NCBI RefSeq assembly: GCF_000337795.1 | Contig: NZ_AOLP01000005.1 | Location: 86,196-150,195 of the forward strand | Direction: 5' to 3' | DNA from: Haloferax denitrificans ATCC 35960 | GTDB taxonomy: Archaea; Halobacteriota; Halobacteria; Halobacteriales; Haloferacaceae | DNA: 64,000 nt | Shown: piece after piece, positions 43,396-49,861 of the stretch | How positions within the stretch are numbered: the first letter of the stretch is position 1 | Layout of the letters: every line of letters begins with the position of its first letter | Translations under genes and position numbers: made by a program | Notes under the pieces: generated by a model | What the model was told of the DNA's origin: nothing | Seen by the model: only the letters and a program-made list of their open reading frames with translations | The model's database searches: none

Positions 43396-43788
43396 TTACT
43401 CGAGTTTCGCTTCTGGCGCGTCGCCGACGAGCCGAGCGGCGGCGTCGAAGACATCGCGTTTAGTGACCGGCTTCGTGAGGACGTCGTCGACGGGGAGCGC
43501 GGTCAGTTCGTCGCCGGGCGAGGCGCTGAGCATGACGACGCCGAACGACGACGGGTCGACCCGGCGGCGGAGTTCTTCGAGGACGGACTCGCCGGAGAGA
43601 CCGGGGAGGTTGCGGTCGAGAAAGACGAGGTCGACGTCGTCGTCGAACGCCTGAAGCGCCTCGCGCCCGGAGTAGGCGACCCGGACGCGGTAGCGGCGTT
43701 CGAGCCACAACGCGAGGCTGTCGGCGAGGGCGGCCTCGTCGTCGACGAGGAGGACGGTCGGCGTGTCGTCAGTGTGAGTCTGTGTCAT
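43396..43788 (-). CDS. Stand-alone response-regulator receiver protein
   Basis: 130 residues, receiver domain only. Acid pocket DDE at 16-18, phospho-acceptor D58 in VFLDRNLPGLSG, Ser/Thr-position MLSAS, and K106 in LTKPV. No output domain, so it must act by protein contact or as a phosphate sink. Part of the signalling group with the two genes on the opposite strand to its left, with which it converges. Confidence 0.9.
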   Translation of the reverse strand: MTQTHTDDTPTVLLVDDEAALADSLALWLERRYRVRVAYSGREALQAFDDDVDLVFLDRNLPGLSGESVLEELRRRVDPSSFGVVMLSASPGDELTALPVDDVLTKPVTKRDVFDAAARLVGDAPEAKLE

Positions 43789-43873
43789 GGCTCGGGCCGT
43801 GGTTACGTCGTCGCGGGCGTGGTCGTCCGGAGTCGGACGCGGGTGGAGGTCGGCCGCCGGTCGGGAGCGCCGC

Positions 43874-44080
43874 TCACGCGTCGTTCATGCGCTGGGACTG
43901 CGTGTCTCCACAGCGCGTACAGCGCGTGACGCGGTACGGTTCGCGGGAGAACTGACGGTTCTCGCGTTTCCGGCTCTCGGTCTTGATTTCGATGGAGACG
44001 TCGTGAGGCGTCCGCGACTCACACGACGGGCACTCTTCGACGAACTCGTTGTTTCGGGGACTGCTTTTACTCTTCGACAT
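43874..44080 (-). CDS. Zinc-ribbon micro-protein (DUF7835-like)
   Basis: 68 residues with CPSC and CTRC knuckles 37 residues apart, the four-Cys arrangement of a zinc ribbon, and a basic linker between (SIEIKTESRKRENRQFSREPYRVTR). It resembles rubredoxin-like ribbons used in RNA or ribosome binding. A Ser/Lys-rich N-terminus MSKSKSSPRNN precedes. Alone between the receiver gene and the sulfur regulator. Function unknown; family name from memory. Confidence 0.82.
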   Translation of the reverse strand: MSKSKSSPRNNEFVEECPSCESRTPHDVSIEIKTESRKRENRQFSREPYRVTRCTRCGDTQSQRMNDA

Positions 44081-44191
44081 AGAGTGGTCGTAGCAGTAGC
44101 TATGGACTGTATGCGGTTGAATACGGAACCTAATCGATTTGGGACGCGCGAACCAATCGAGGGGCGACGGCCGCTCGTCGACCGAACGAAC

Positions 44192-44584
44192 TCACTCTGC
44201 GGGGACGATTTTCTCGTCGTACTTGTCGCGGAACTCTTGGATGAGCGTGCCCATCTGGGCGTACCAGTCGTTGAGCATGCGTTGCATATCGTCTGCGACC
44301 TCGTTGGGGTCGGTCGGGTGGTAGACGTGGTAGTAGCCGCCGTGTTCGTAGTTGACCTGTTCCTTCTGGATGAGCCCCGCCTGCAACAGGCGCTGGATGG
44401 AGCGGTAGGCGGTCGAGCGCTCGCGTTCGACCGCGTCGGCGACCTCGTCGACGGTGAGGTGTTCCTCGGTCTCGACGAGCACCTCGAAACACCGCCGGTC
44501 GAGTTGCTTCAGTCCGTGGAGACACTCGAGGAGCCCCTCACACTCCATGTCCGATTGCAGGTATTCGACCATCGAGCTAGCCAT
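44192..44584 (-). CDS. Winged-helix regulator, probably of the sulfur cluster
   Basis: 130 residues. The winged helix spans about 26-85 (LKQLDRRCFEVLVETEEHLTVDEVADAVERERSTAYRSIQRLLQAGLIQKEQVNYEHGGYYHVYHPTD), similar to TrmB/MarR-like archaeal regulators. A C-terminal helix (NEVADDMQRMLNDWYAQMGTLIQEFRDKYDE) likely mediates dimers. Two Cys (C15 and C21, ...ECEGLLECLHG) lie in the first helix and a third at C33; Cys near the DNA-binding domain would suit a persulfide or redox sensor, which is inference. A candidate operator at 44624-44641 is upstream, matching one before the TauE operon. It is encoded just downstream of that operon. Confidence 0.8.
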   Translation of the reverse strand: MASSMVEYLQSDMECEGLLECLHGLKQLDRRCFEVLVETEEHLTVDEVADAVERERSTAYRSIQRLLQAGLIQKEQVNYEHGGYYHVYHPTDPNEVADDMQRMLNDWYAQMGTLIQEFRDKYDEKIVPAE

Positions 44585-44623
44585 TATCGGTTCGGGCTAC
44601 GTGGTCAGCCCTCAAAAGGGTTT

Positions 44624-44641
44624 GTATAGTTTGCACAACAC
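44624..44641. promoter_or_regulatory. Candidate operator upstream of the sulfur-cluster regulator
   Basis: On the minus strand GTGTTGTGCAAACTATAC, 40-57 bases before the regulator start. It matches the 18-mer at 45936-45953 (GTATTGTGCGAATCATAC) at 14 of 18 positions with the same outer half-sites (GTRT...ATAC). Shared sites before a regulator and a neighbouring operon indicate autoregulation. Confidence 0.55.
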
Positions 44642-44715
44642 CGGGGGAGAAACGGCGGCCCGGTGTCGCGGATTCGTGTTCGATGCGAGTGCGGTTCGCG
44701 TGTGAGTCGTCGCCC

Positions 44716-45759
44716 TCAGTCGGCGGTCGAACTCCCGGTGGCCGAGGGCGCGCGCATGGACTTGACGGCGCTGTAGAGCACCGCGCCGGAGACCATGAGC
44801 GCCGAGCCGAGGATGAGCGCGAGGCTGACGTAGTCGAGGACGCCCATACCGAGGTAGTTCCCGGCCTGCCGCACGGCGACCGCGAGCGCGCCGAGGAGGA
44901 GCATCAGACCGAAGTAAATCTTGATTTCGTCCTCGTTGACGATGGAGGTCGCGGCGGAGCCGACGCGCGCGCCGAGCGCCGAGCCGGCGAGGAGCGGCGC
45001 GACGATAGAGAGGTCGACGCCGCCGGACTGGGCGTAGAGGAACGAGCCGATACCGCCCGAGAACATGATTTCGAACAGGTCGGTCCCGACCGCGATGGGC
45101 ACCGGGACGCCGATGAGGTAGAACAGCGCGGGCATGCGGATGAAGCCGCCGCCGACGCCGAGGAACCCCGAGAGGAGCCCCGTGGCGAACGCGACGAGCA
45201 GAATCATCCACAGCGAGACCTTGACGCCGCCGCGAAGCGTTATCATCGGCGGGAGCGAGTAGCTCTGAATCTTCTTCGCCAGCTCGGGGATGTCGTCGGC
45301 GTCGACGTCGGCGTCGCCGTCCACGTCGTGGCTGACGCCGCCGCCGTCGCCGCCCTTCAGCGCCTCGTAGGTGACGAACAGCCCGATACCGCCGAGCAAG
45401 AGCACGTACGTGACGCTGATGATGTTACCGGCGAGTCCGAGCTCTTCGAGGTAGAGGACGATTTCCTTCCCGACTTCGAGGCCGACCGTGGTCCCGATAA
45501 TCATCGAGATGCCGAGTTTGTAGTCGACCTGTCCGAGGTCGCGGTGTTTCAGCGTCGCGATAACCGAGGTCCCGAAGACGAACGCGAGGCCGGAGCCGAC
45601 GGCCACGCGCGAGGGGTAGCCCATGACGAGGAGCGCGGGCGTCACGAGGAACGACCCGCCCATGCCGAAGAAGCCGAACAGGATGCCGATGAGGACGCCG
45701 AACGCGACGAAAAGCGCCAGCATCCCGGCCGACATGCCCAGTAGCTCGAACACGCTCAC
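44716..45759 (-). CDS. TauE/SafE-family sulfite/organosulfur exporter or thiosulfate permease
   Basis: 347 residues, about eight hydrophobic helices in two homologous halves; GFFGMGGSFLVTPALLVMGYPSRVAVGSGLAF in the first half and GLLSGFLGVGGGFIRMPALFYLIGVPVPIAVGTDL in the second are the two-fold TauE/SafE signatures. A soluble insert with acidic residues (about 157-180, GDADVDADDI) separates the halves. Its GTG start overlaps the stop of the small DUF7512-like gene (GTGA). Within this cluster it probably moves sulfite, thiosulfate or sulfide across the membrane. Direction cannot be told from sequence. Confidence 0.88.
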   Translation of the reverse strand: MSVFELLGMSAGMLALFVAFGVLIGILFGFFGMGGSFLVTPALLVMGYPSRVAVGSGLAFVFGTSVIATLKHRDLGQVDYKLGISMIIGTTVGLEVGKEIVLYLEELGLAGNIISVTYVLLLGGIGLFVTYEALKGGDGGGVSHDVDGDADVDADDIPELAKKIQSYSLPPMITLRGGVKVSLWMILLVAFATGLLSGFLGVGGGFIRMPALFYLIGVPVPIAVGTDLFEIMFSGGIGSFLYAQSGGVDLSIVAPLLAGSALGARVGSAATSIVNEDEIKIYFGLMLLLGALAVAVRQAGNYLGMGVLDYVSLALILGSALMVSGAVLYSAVKSMRAPSATGSSTAD

Positions 45760-45905
45760 TCACCACCGATGGCCTTCCGCACGGACGGACCGACCGCGGC
45801 GGTCAGCGCGCCGTAGCCGACGTACAGGACCATCGCCTCGACGAGGACGATGCCGACGAGCGCGGCGGCCTGAACGTTGCCGCCCAACGTCTCGATTCCG
45901 AACAT
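45756..45905 (-). CDS. Single-TM protein coupled to TauE/SafE (DUF7512-like)
   Basis: 49 residues: a short N-terminus MFGIETLGG, a hydrophobic helix (NVQAAALVGIVLVEAMVLYVGYGALTAA, about 10-37) and a basic amphipathic end (VGPSVRKAIGGE). Four-base overlap with the transporter gene and conserved context make it a likely accessory subunit. Its ribosome site (GAGGGGTG on the minus strand) is inside a perfect hairpin just upstream. Too short for automatic finders; codon use is normal. The family number is from memory. Confidence 0.8.
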   Translation of the reverse strand: MFGIETLGGNVQAAALVGIVLVEAMVLYVGYGALTAAVGPSVRKAIGGE

Positions 45906-45912
45906 CTTACCA

Positions 45913-45928
45913 GCACCCCTCGGGGTGC
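45913..45928 (-). promoter_or_regulatory. Hairpin covering the ribosome site of the DUF7512-TauE operon
   Basis: GCACCCC and GGGGTGC form a perfect 7-base stem with a 2-base loop (GA on the minus strand) starting 8 bases before the ATG at 45905. The purine-rich stretch GAGGGG of the loop and right arm is the only Shine-Dalgarno-like sequence. If the transcript starts upstream, the site would be masked, offering translational control. Confidence 0.5.
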
Positions 45929-45935
45929 CCGGTGT

Positions 45936-45953
45936 GTATTGTGCGAATCATAC
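45936..45953. promoter_or_regulatory. Candidate operator upstream of the DUF7512-TauE operon
   Basis: GTATTGTGCGAATCATAC, an imperfect inverted repeat with GTAT/ATAC ends, 31-48 bases before the small membrane protein start, overlapping where TATA box and transcription start must be. Matches the element upstream of the regulator (14 of 18 bases) and partly the tusA promoter element. Confidence 0.55.
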
Positions 45954-46400
45954 TTTCTTGTACATGGCTGGCTAACCGGAGTGAGGATATAACGCTTTTG
46001 GGAATACTGTACAATACCATATCTCCGTTGCATACACATAAGTTATAGAAACAGCATAGAAATACCACTAAATCGGGGCAAATTTTGTATCACGCGGCCT
46101 TACGAACATATTTGGCCGCTATCTATGACAAAATAGTATTTTATCTATTGTACAATTCTGCCGGCACACAGGTCGCGACCGAAAGAACGGCGTCGACAGG
46201 CGCTCACGGCGGCACATACGAGCGTCTGGGTGAGATTCGAACGCCACGCTGGGAGGGAACACGAGTCTCCGCACTCGACGGCGCGCGCGACTCGTTGCCT
46301 CGCGTTCGCGTTCAACGGAGCGGCCGTCGAGGGCGTCGCCGCCGCTTACGGTCGAGGTCCGAAAAGAACGAAATCGAAACCGGGTTGGTCGCGAGGCGGC
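45954..46400. other. AT-rich intergenic region of the sulfur cluster
   Basis: About 450 bases without a gene between two operons on the same strand. It is the AT-richest part of the window (for example around 46000-46160). It contains more TTGTAC-type elements: GGAATACTGTACAATACC (46001-46018) and the perfect palindrome ATTGTACAAT (46147-46156). A long frame here has no coding bias. It holds the promoter of the TauE operon, and perhaps the 3' end and regulatory leader of the YeeE operon transcript. Confidence 0.5.
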
Positions 46401-46865
46401 TCAGTCGGCGGAGGTGCCGGTCGCGGCGCTCTCGGCGCGGCGGGCGCGCCAGAGCCCCTGTAGGTACGCGCCGACGAACATCCCGCCGATGGCGATGAGG
46501 ATGGGGTAGTTGCCGATGCCGACGCTGGCGTAGGCCGCGCCGGGGCAGATACCCGAGATGCCCCAGCCGGCTCCGAAGATGACCCCGCCGACGACGACGT
46601 TCTTGTCGAACGACTTCAGGCGGCGGCCGTAGTCGCGCCCGGTGAGGGGCGCGCGGTCGCCGAACGCCTCGGCGAGCGCGAAGACGGTGCCGGTGACGAC
46701 GGCGGCGCCGCCCATCACGAAGAGGAGGCCGAAGTCGTCGAACTGGAGGAAGTCGAGGACGACCTCCGGGCGGGCCATGTTGCTGACGGCGAGGCCGAAC
46801 CCGAATATCAGGCCGCCCGCGATGACGACCAGCATGAATCCGAGTCCGCGCTCGTCGTCGCTCAC
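46401..46865 (-). CDS. YeeE/YedE-type transporter, second half (DUF6691-like)
   Basis: 154 residues, GTG start at 46865 overlapping the upstream stop by four bases. Four hydrophobic segments; the signature is GWGISGICPGAAYASVGIGN with C107, equivalent to one of the substrate-handling Cys of thiosulfate transporters (TsuA/YeeE). Residues before 20 are acidic and soluble. With the gene upstream it makes the full two-half transporter, as split YeeE proteins of many microbes do. Substrate is probably thiosulfate or a related sulfane-sulfur compound; inferred from relatives. Confidence 0.87.
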   Translation of the reverse strand: MSDDERGLGFMLVVIAGGLIFGFGLAVSNMARPEVVLDFLQFDDFGLLFVMGGAAVVTGTVFALAEAFGDRAPLTGRDYGRRLKSFDKNVVVGGVIFGAGWGISGICPGAAYASVGIGNYPILIAIGGMFVGAYLQGLWRARRAESAATGTSAD

Positions 46866-47353
46866 GGCGACACCCCCAGCGCGCTCAGGAGCTGTGCGAC
46901 CCCGATGGCCACGAGCATGAAGGTGGCGACGTTGACGAGCGAGGTCCGCGAGCGCGAGCCGACGCCGCAGACCCCGTGGCCGGACGTACAGCCCTTCCCG
47001 ATGCGGGTGCCGACGCCGACGAGCACGCCGCCGACGGCGAAGCGCCACGGTTGCACGTCGGAGACCCACCAGCCGTCGCCGAACAGGACGGTGTAGAGCG
47101 CGGCCCCGGCGACGATGCTCAGCGTGAACACGACCCGCCAGTCCCGCGAGGCGACGTACTTCGCCTTGTTGAACCGCGGGAGGTCGGAGACGTACGACAG
47201 CGTCGATTCGAGGAAGGTGCTCGCGCCGGCGATGACGCCCGTCCCGAGGTAGATGACGGCGGTCCCGAGGCCGATGAGGAGGCCGCCGAGCGCGTAGTGC
47301 GCGATGCCGTTCGGGAAGAGCCCGTCGACGAGGAGCGGCGTCAGACCCGACAT
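46862..47353 (-). CDS. YeeE/YedE-type transporter, first half
   Basis: 163 residues, about five hydrophobic segments. VGTRIGKGCTSGHGVCGVG carries C122 and C129, the conserved cysteines that relay thiosulfate sulfur through the pore in YeeE/TsuA proteins. GGLLIGLGTAVIYLGTGVIAGAST is the matching first-half Gly-rich helix. ATG start at 47353 directly abuts the stop of the rhodanese-MBL gene (47354). Operon order: rhodanese-MBL, this gene, DUF6691 half. Confidence 0.88.
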   Translation of the reverse strand: MSGLTPLLVDGLFPNGIAHYALGGLLIGLGTAVIYLGTGVIAGASTFLESTLSYVSDLPRFNKAKYVASRDWRVVFTLSIVAGAALYTVLFGDGWWVSDVQPWRFAVGGVLVGVGTRIGKGCTSGHGVCGVGSRSRTSLVNVATFMLVAIGVAQLLSALGVSP

Positions 47354-48541
47354 TTAGTTCGTCAGGGCTTCGTTGCTGGCCGCGCAGTTGTTCGGCCCGA
47401 GTTCGAGCTCGAAGGCGCGGTCGTCGTCGGACTCCTGCACGCCGAGGTTCGTCTCGATGATGTCGACGTAGTTGGCCGGCCGCGGCGGCATGTCCGAGAG
47501 AATGAACTCCACGAACTCGTCTTTGGGCATCGAAAGTGCGTCCATCGTGTCCTTCAGTTCCCCGAGCGTGGCGGTGTAACTGCCGTCGTCGGCGGGGATT
47601 GCCGCGTCGCTGAAGTGCGCGGAGGCGACGATGGCGTCGTCGTCGTGCGAGAGGACGCGCTCCTGCAGGGAGTCGTAGAGCATCCCGGCCGCGTCGGGCG
47701 CGCCCTCGTCCCCGTCTTCGAGGTCGGGGCGGGCGACCGACTCGATGAACAGGCCGTCGCCCGTGAACAGCACGTTGTCGACCTTGTAGGTCGTCATGCC
47801 GGTCGTGTGGCCGGGCGTGTGGATGGCCTCGATGTCGGTGTCGCCGACGGTGCGGGTCTCGCCGTCCGCGATGGTCTCGTAGGGGGTGTCGTAGTCGACG
47901 CCGCGGCCTTCAGCGGCCTCGGGGATGACGCCCGTGACGCCGTAGTCTTCGACCAGCGTGCGGACCCCGCTGATGTGGTCGGCGTGGATGTGCGTGTCGA
48001 TGGCGTACTTCAGCTCCGCGCCGAGCGCCTTCGCGTCGGCGACGTACTCGTCGGCGAAGTAGCGAAGCGGGTCGACGACGGCGGCCTCGTCGCCGTCGAC
48101 GACGAGGTACGCCAGACAGCCGCTGGAGGGGCGCTGGTACTGCGCGACGAGCGCGTCGCCGTCGGTCTCCAGTTCGGTGTACTCGTAGATGCTCGCCCAG
48201 CCGTTCATGCCGCGTTCGAGCGCCACGGCGTCGTAGCCCTCCTGGATGAGCAACCCGGCGACGTACTCCGAGGAGTGGCCCTTCGCACAGAGGACGACGA
48301 ACTCCTCGTCCTCGGGCAGGTCCTCGAACAGCGACTCGTCGAGCTCCTCGTCGAGGAACTCGAAGTAGGGGATGTTGACGTGCGAGACGTTCTCGCCGTC
48401 GATGCGCCAGTCCTCGTGTTCCGACGGCACGCGGTTGTCGAGGATGGTGAGCGCCTCGCCCTCGTCGATGCGGGCTTTCAGCGCCTCAGGTTCGATGACT
48501 GGCACGTCGACTTCGAGTTCCGGCAGGTCTGGAACGGTCAT
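47354..48541 (-). CDS. Rhodanese-metallo-beta-lactamase fusion (persulfide dioxygenase-like)
   Basis: 395 residues. Residues 1 to about 120 form a rhodanese domain with active-site C85 in VVLCAKGHSSEY. Residues about 133-345 form a metallo-beta-lactamase domain of the ETHE1 persulfide dioxygenase type: THIHADHISG (H184, H186, D188, H189), HTPGHTTG, LFTGDGLF. ETHE1 oxidises glutathione persulfide to sulfite; haloarchaea use gamma-glutamylcysteine, so the acceptor may differ. The rhodanese is N-terminal, opposite to the PDO-rhodanese order of the well known bacterial fusions. It would hand sulfane sulfur to, or oxidise it from, imported thiosulfate. Start by the ATG at 48541; first gene of its operon. 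Confidence 0.87.
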   Translation of the reverse strand: MTVPDLPELEVDVPVIEPEALKARIDEGEALTILDNRVPSEHEDWRIDGENVSHVNIPYFEFLDEELDESLFEDLPEDEEFVVLCAKGHSSEYVAGLLIQEGYDAVALERGMNGWASIYEYTELETDGDALVAQYQRPSSGCLAYLVVDGDEAAVVDPLRYFADEYVADAKALGAELKYAIDTHIHADHISGVRTLVEDYGVTGVIPEAAEGRGVDYDTPYETIADGETRTVGDTDIEAIHTPGHTTGMTTYKVDNVLFTGDGLFIESVARPDLEDGDEGAPDAAGMLYDSLQERVLSHDDDAIVASAHFSDAAIPADDGSYTATLGELKDTMDALSMPKDEFVEFILSDMPPRPANYVDIIETNLGVQESDDDRAFELELGPNNCAASNEALTN

Positions 48542-48769
48542 GTATGCATCACCCACTATCGGGTGGTTCGACTTAAGCTTTCGGATGGTAGTTTGGATTT
48601 CATGCAATATTCACTCCGCCGAGACCGACCGAAACTAGTGCGATTTCGTACCTACACGAGCACACAATGGCTCTACTACCCGAGAAACGCCGATTCTGAC
48701 GCCTATCGGCGATTTCGATAAGGTATTGTGGTGTCTCCCCAAGAACCGACACACTTTTACGAAGCACCC

Positions 48770-48784
48770 TTATATTGTGGAATA
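48770..48784. promoter_or_regulatory. TATA box with overlapping TATTGTGGAATA element of the tusA operon
   Basis: TTATAT (48770-48775) is a TATA box 34-39 bases before the tusA ATG. It overlaps TATTGTGGAATA (48773-48784), an inverted repeat TATT-N4-AATA. A second copy, GGTATTGTGG, is at 48722-48731. Both share TATTGTG with the operators near 44.6 and 45.9 kb, suggesting common control by blocking TBP. The ribosome site GGTGA is at 48796-48800. Confidence 0.5.
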
Positions 48785-48808
48785 CACCCAACACAGGTGA
48801 CCTCGAAA

Positions 48809-49060
48809 ATGAGTACATACGAACCCACCGAGACCCTCGACGTGAAAGGACTGTCCTGCCCGATGCCCGTCGTCAAGACCCGCGGCGCGGTCGACGACCT
48901 CGACTCCGGCGAGATTCTGCAGGTCGTCTCGACCGACTCCGGCAGTATGAGCGACCTGAAGGGCTGGGCCGACTCCACCGACGGCGTCGCCATGCTCGAA
49001 CAGGAAGAGGCCGAGGAAGACGGCGACGCGGTCTTCCGCCACTTCATCCAGAAGGAATGA
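48809..49060 (+). CDS. TusA-family sulfurtransferase
   Basis: 83 residues. The family signature LDVKGLSCPMPVVKTR places the sulfur-carrying Cys at residue 17. The two-layer alpha/beta fold continues with GEILQVVSTDSGSMSDLKGWADSTDG. TusA accepts persulfide sulfur from rhodaneses or desulfurases and passes it to DsrE-like partners, tRNA thiolation or sulfur oxidation. It is translationally coupled by ATGA to the DsrE-like gene and divergent from the rhodanese-MBL operon. I chose the Met at 48809 (with GGTGA ribosome site) over 48728, which lies before the TATA box. Confidence 0.93.
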   Translation: MSTYEPTETLDVKGLSCPMPVVKTRGAVDDLDSGEILQVVSTDSGSMSDLKGWADSTDGVAMLEQEEAEEDGDAVFRHFIQKE

Positions 49061-49638
49061 GCTCGGACGCCGACGCGCCCGTCGACGCGGGAGCCGACTC
49101 CGTCGAAGACCTCCGTGCGCAGGTCCAAGCCCTGCAGGAGGAGGTCTCCGACCTCCGGGAGGCGACCGACGACGACGGACAGAAGTCGATGACCATCATC
49201 GCGACCAAAGGAACCCTCGACATGGCGTACCCGCCGCTCATCCTCGCCAGCACGGCGGCCGCCTTCGGCTGGGACGTCGTGGTCTTCCACACGTTCTGGG
49301 GACTCGACATCCTCCACGAGGAGAAGTCGAAGAACCTGAAGCTCAGCGCGGTCGGCAACCCGAGCATGCCGATGCCGAACGCCGTCGCCGCACTGCCCTT
49401 CATGGACAACGTCGCCACGAGCATGATGGAAAAGAAGATCAAGGAAAACGGAACGGCGACAATCGAGGAACTCATCGAGACCTCCCTCGACATGGGCGTC
49501 GACCTCCAGGCCTGCCAGATGACCATCGAACTGATGGGCTACGACGAAGCCGAGTTCTACGACGGCGTCACCACCGGCGTCGGCGCGGCGACGGCCCTCC
49601 AGCACATGGCCGACGCAGACGTGCAACTCATGATTTAG
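49057..49638 (+). CDS. DsrE-like sulfur carrier protein
   Basis: 193 residues. The N-terminal 40 contain a short acidic coiled coil (VEDLRAQVQALQEEVSDLREA). The DsrE/F/peroxiredoxin-like core follows: MTIIATKGTLDMAYPPLILASTAAAFGWDVVVFHTFWGLDIL. C153 in GVDLQACQMTIELMGY sits where the conserved Cys of DsrE proteins lies. LPFMDNVATSMMEKKIKENG is typical of the DsrE2-type membrane-associated carriers. It probably trades sulfane sulfur with TusA and the rhodanese-MBL protein. Overlaps tusA by four bases. Confidence 0.9.
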   Translation: MSSDADAPVDAGADSVEDLRAQVQALQEEVSDLREATDDDGQKSMTIIATKGTLDMAYPPLILASTAAAFGWDVVVFHTFWGLDILHEEKSKNLKLSAVGNPSMPMPNAVAALPFMDNVATSMMEKKIKENGTATIEELIETSLDMGVDLQACQMTIELMGYDEAEFYDGVTTGVGAATALQHMADADVQLMI

Positions 49639-49719
49639 GCCGGGTCGTCGTCTCCACCAGTAATCCAATCCCCCTACTTCCCCGCCCCAACCCCAGCCAC
49701 ACCACTCCACCTAACCCAA

Positions 49720-49744
49720 CCCCACCCCACCCCACCCCACCCCA
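49720..49744. repeat. CCCCA pentamer tandem repeat
   Basis: Five perfect head-to-tail CCCCA units, flanked by degenerate C/A-rich sequence from about 49680 to 49755. The complementary strand, GGGGT repeats, could fold as a G-quadruplex. It lies between the stop of the dsrE-like gene (49638) and the convergent lactonase-like gene (49862), so it may also end transcription. Confidence 0.8.
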
Positions 49745-49861
49745 CCACCACACCTGCGGTTCCCCTTTTCACTTTCTTCGGACGCGACGAGAGCGGTCGC
49801 TGTCGCCCGCTCGGCGCGTGAGACGAAAAGTCCGAGCCCGACGACCGCGCCGGTCGCCGGT

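Noticed and set aside
46085..46498. Possible 137-residue gene in the AT-rich region of the sulfur cluster
   Set aside because: First part is promoter-like AT-rich DNA; second part runs antisense into the DUF6691-like gene and is Arg-rich.
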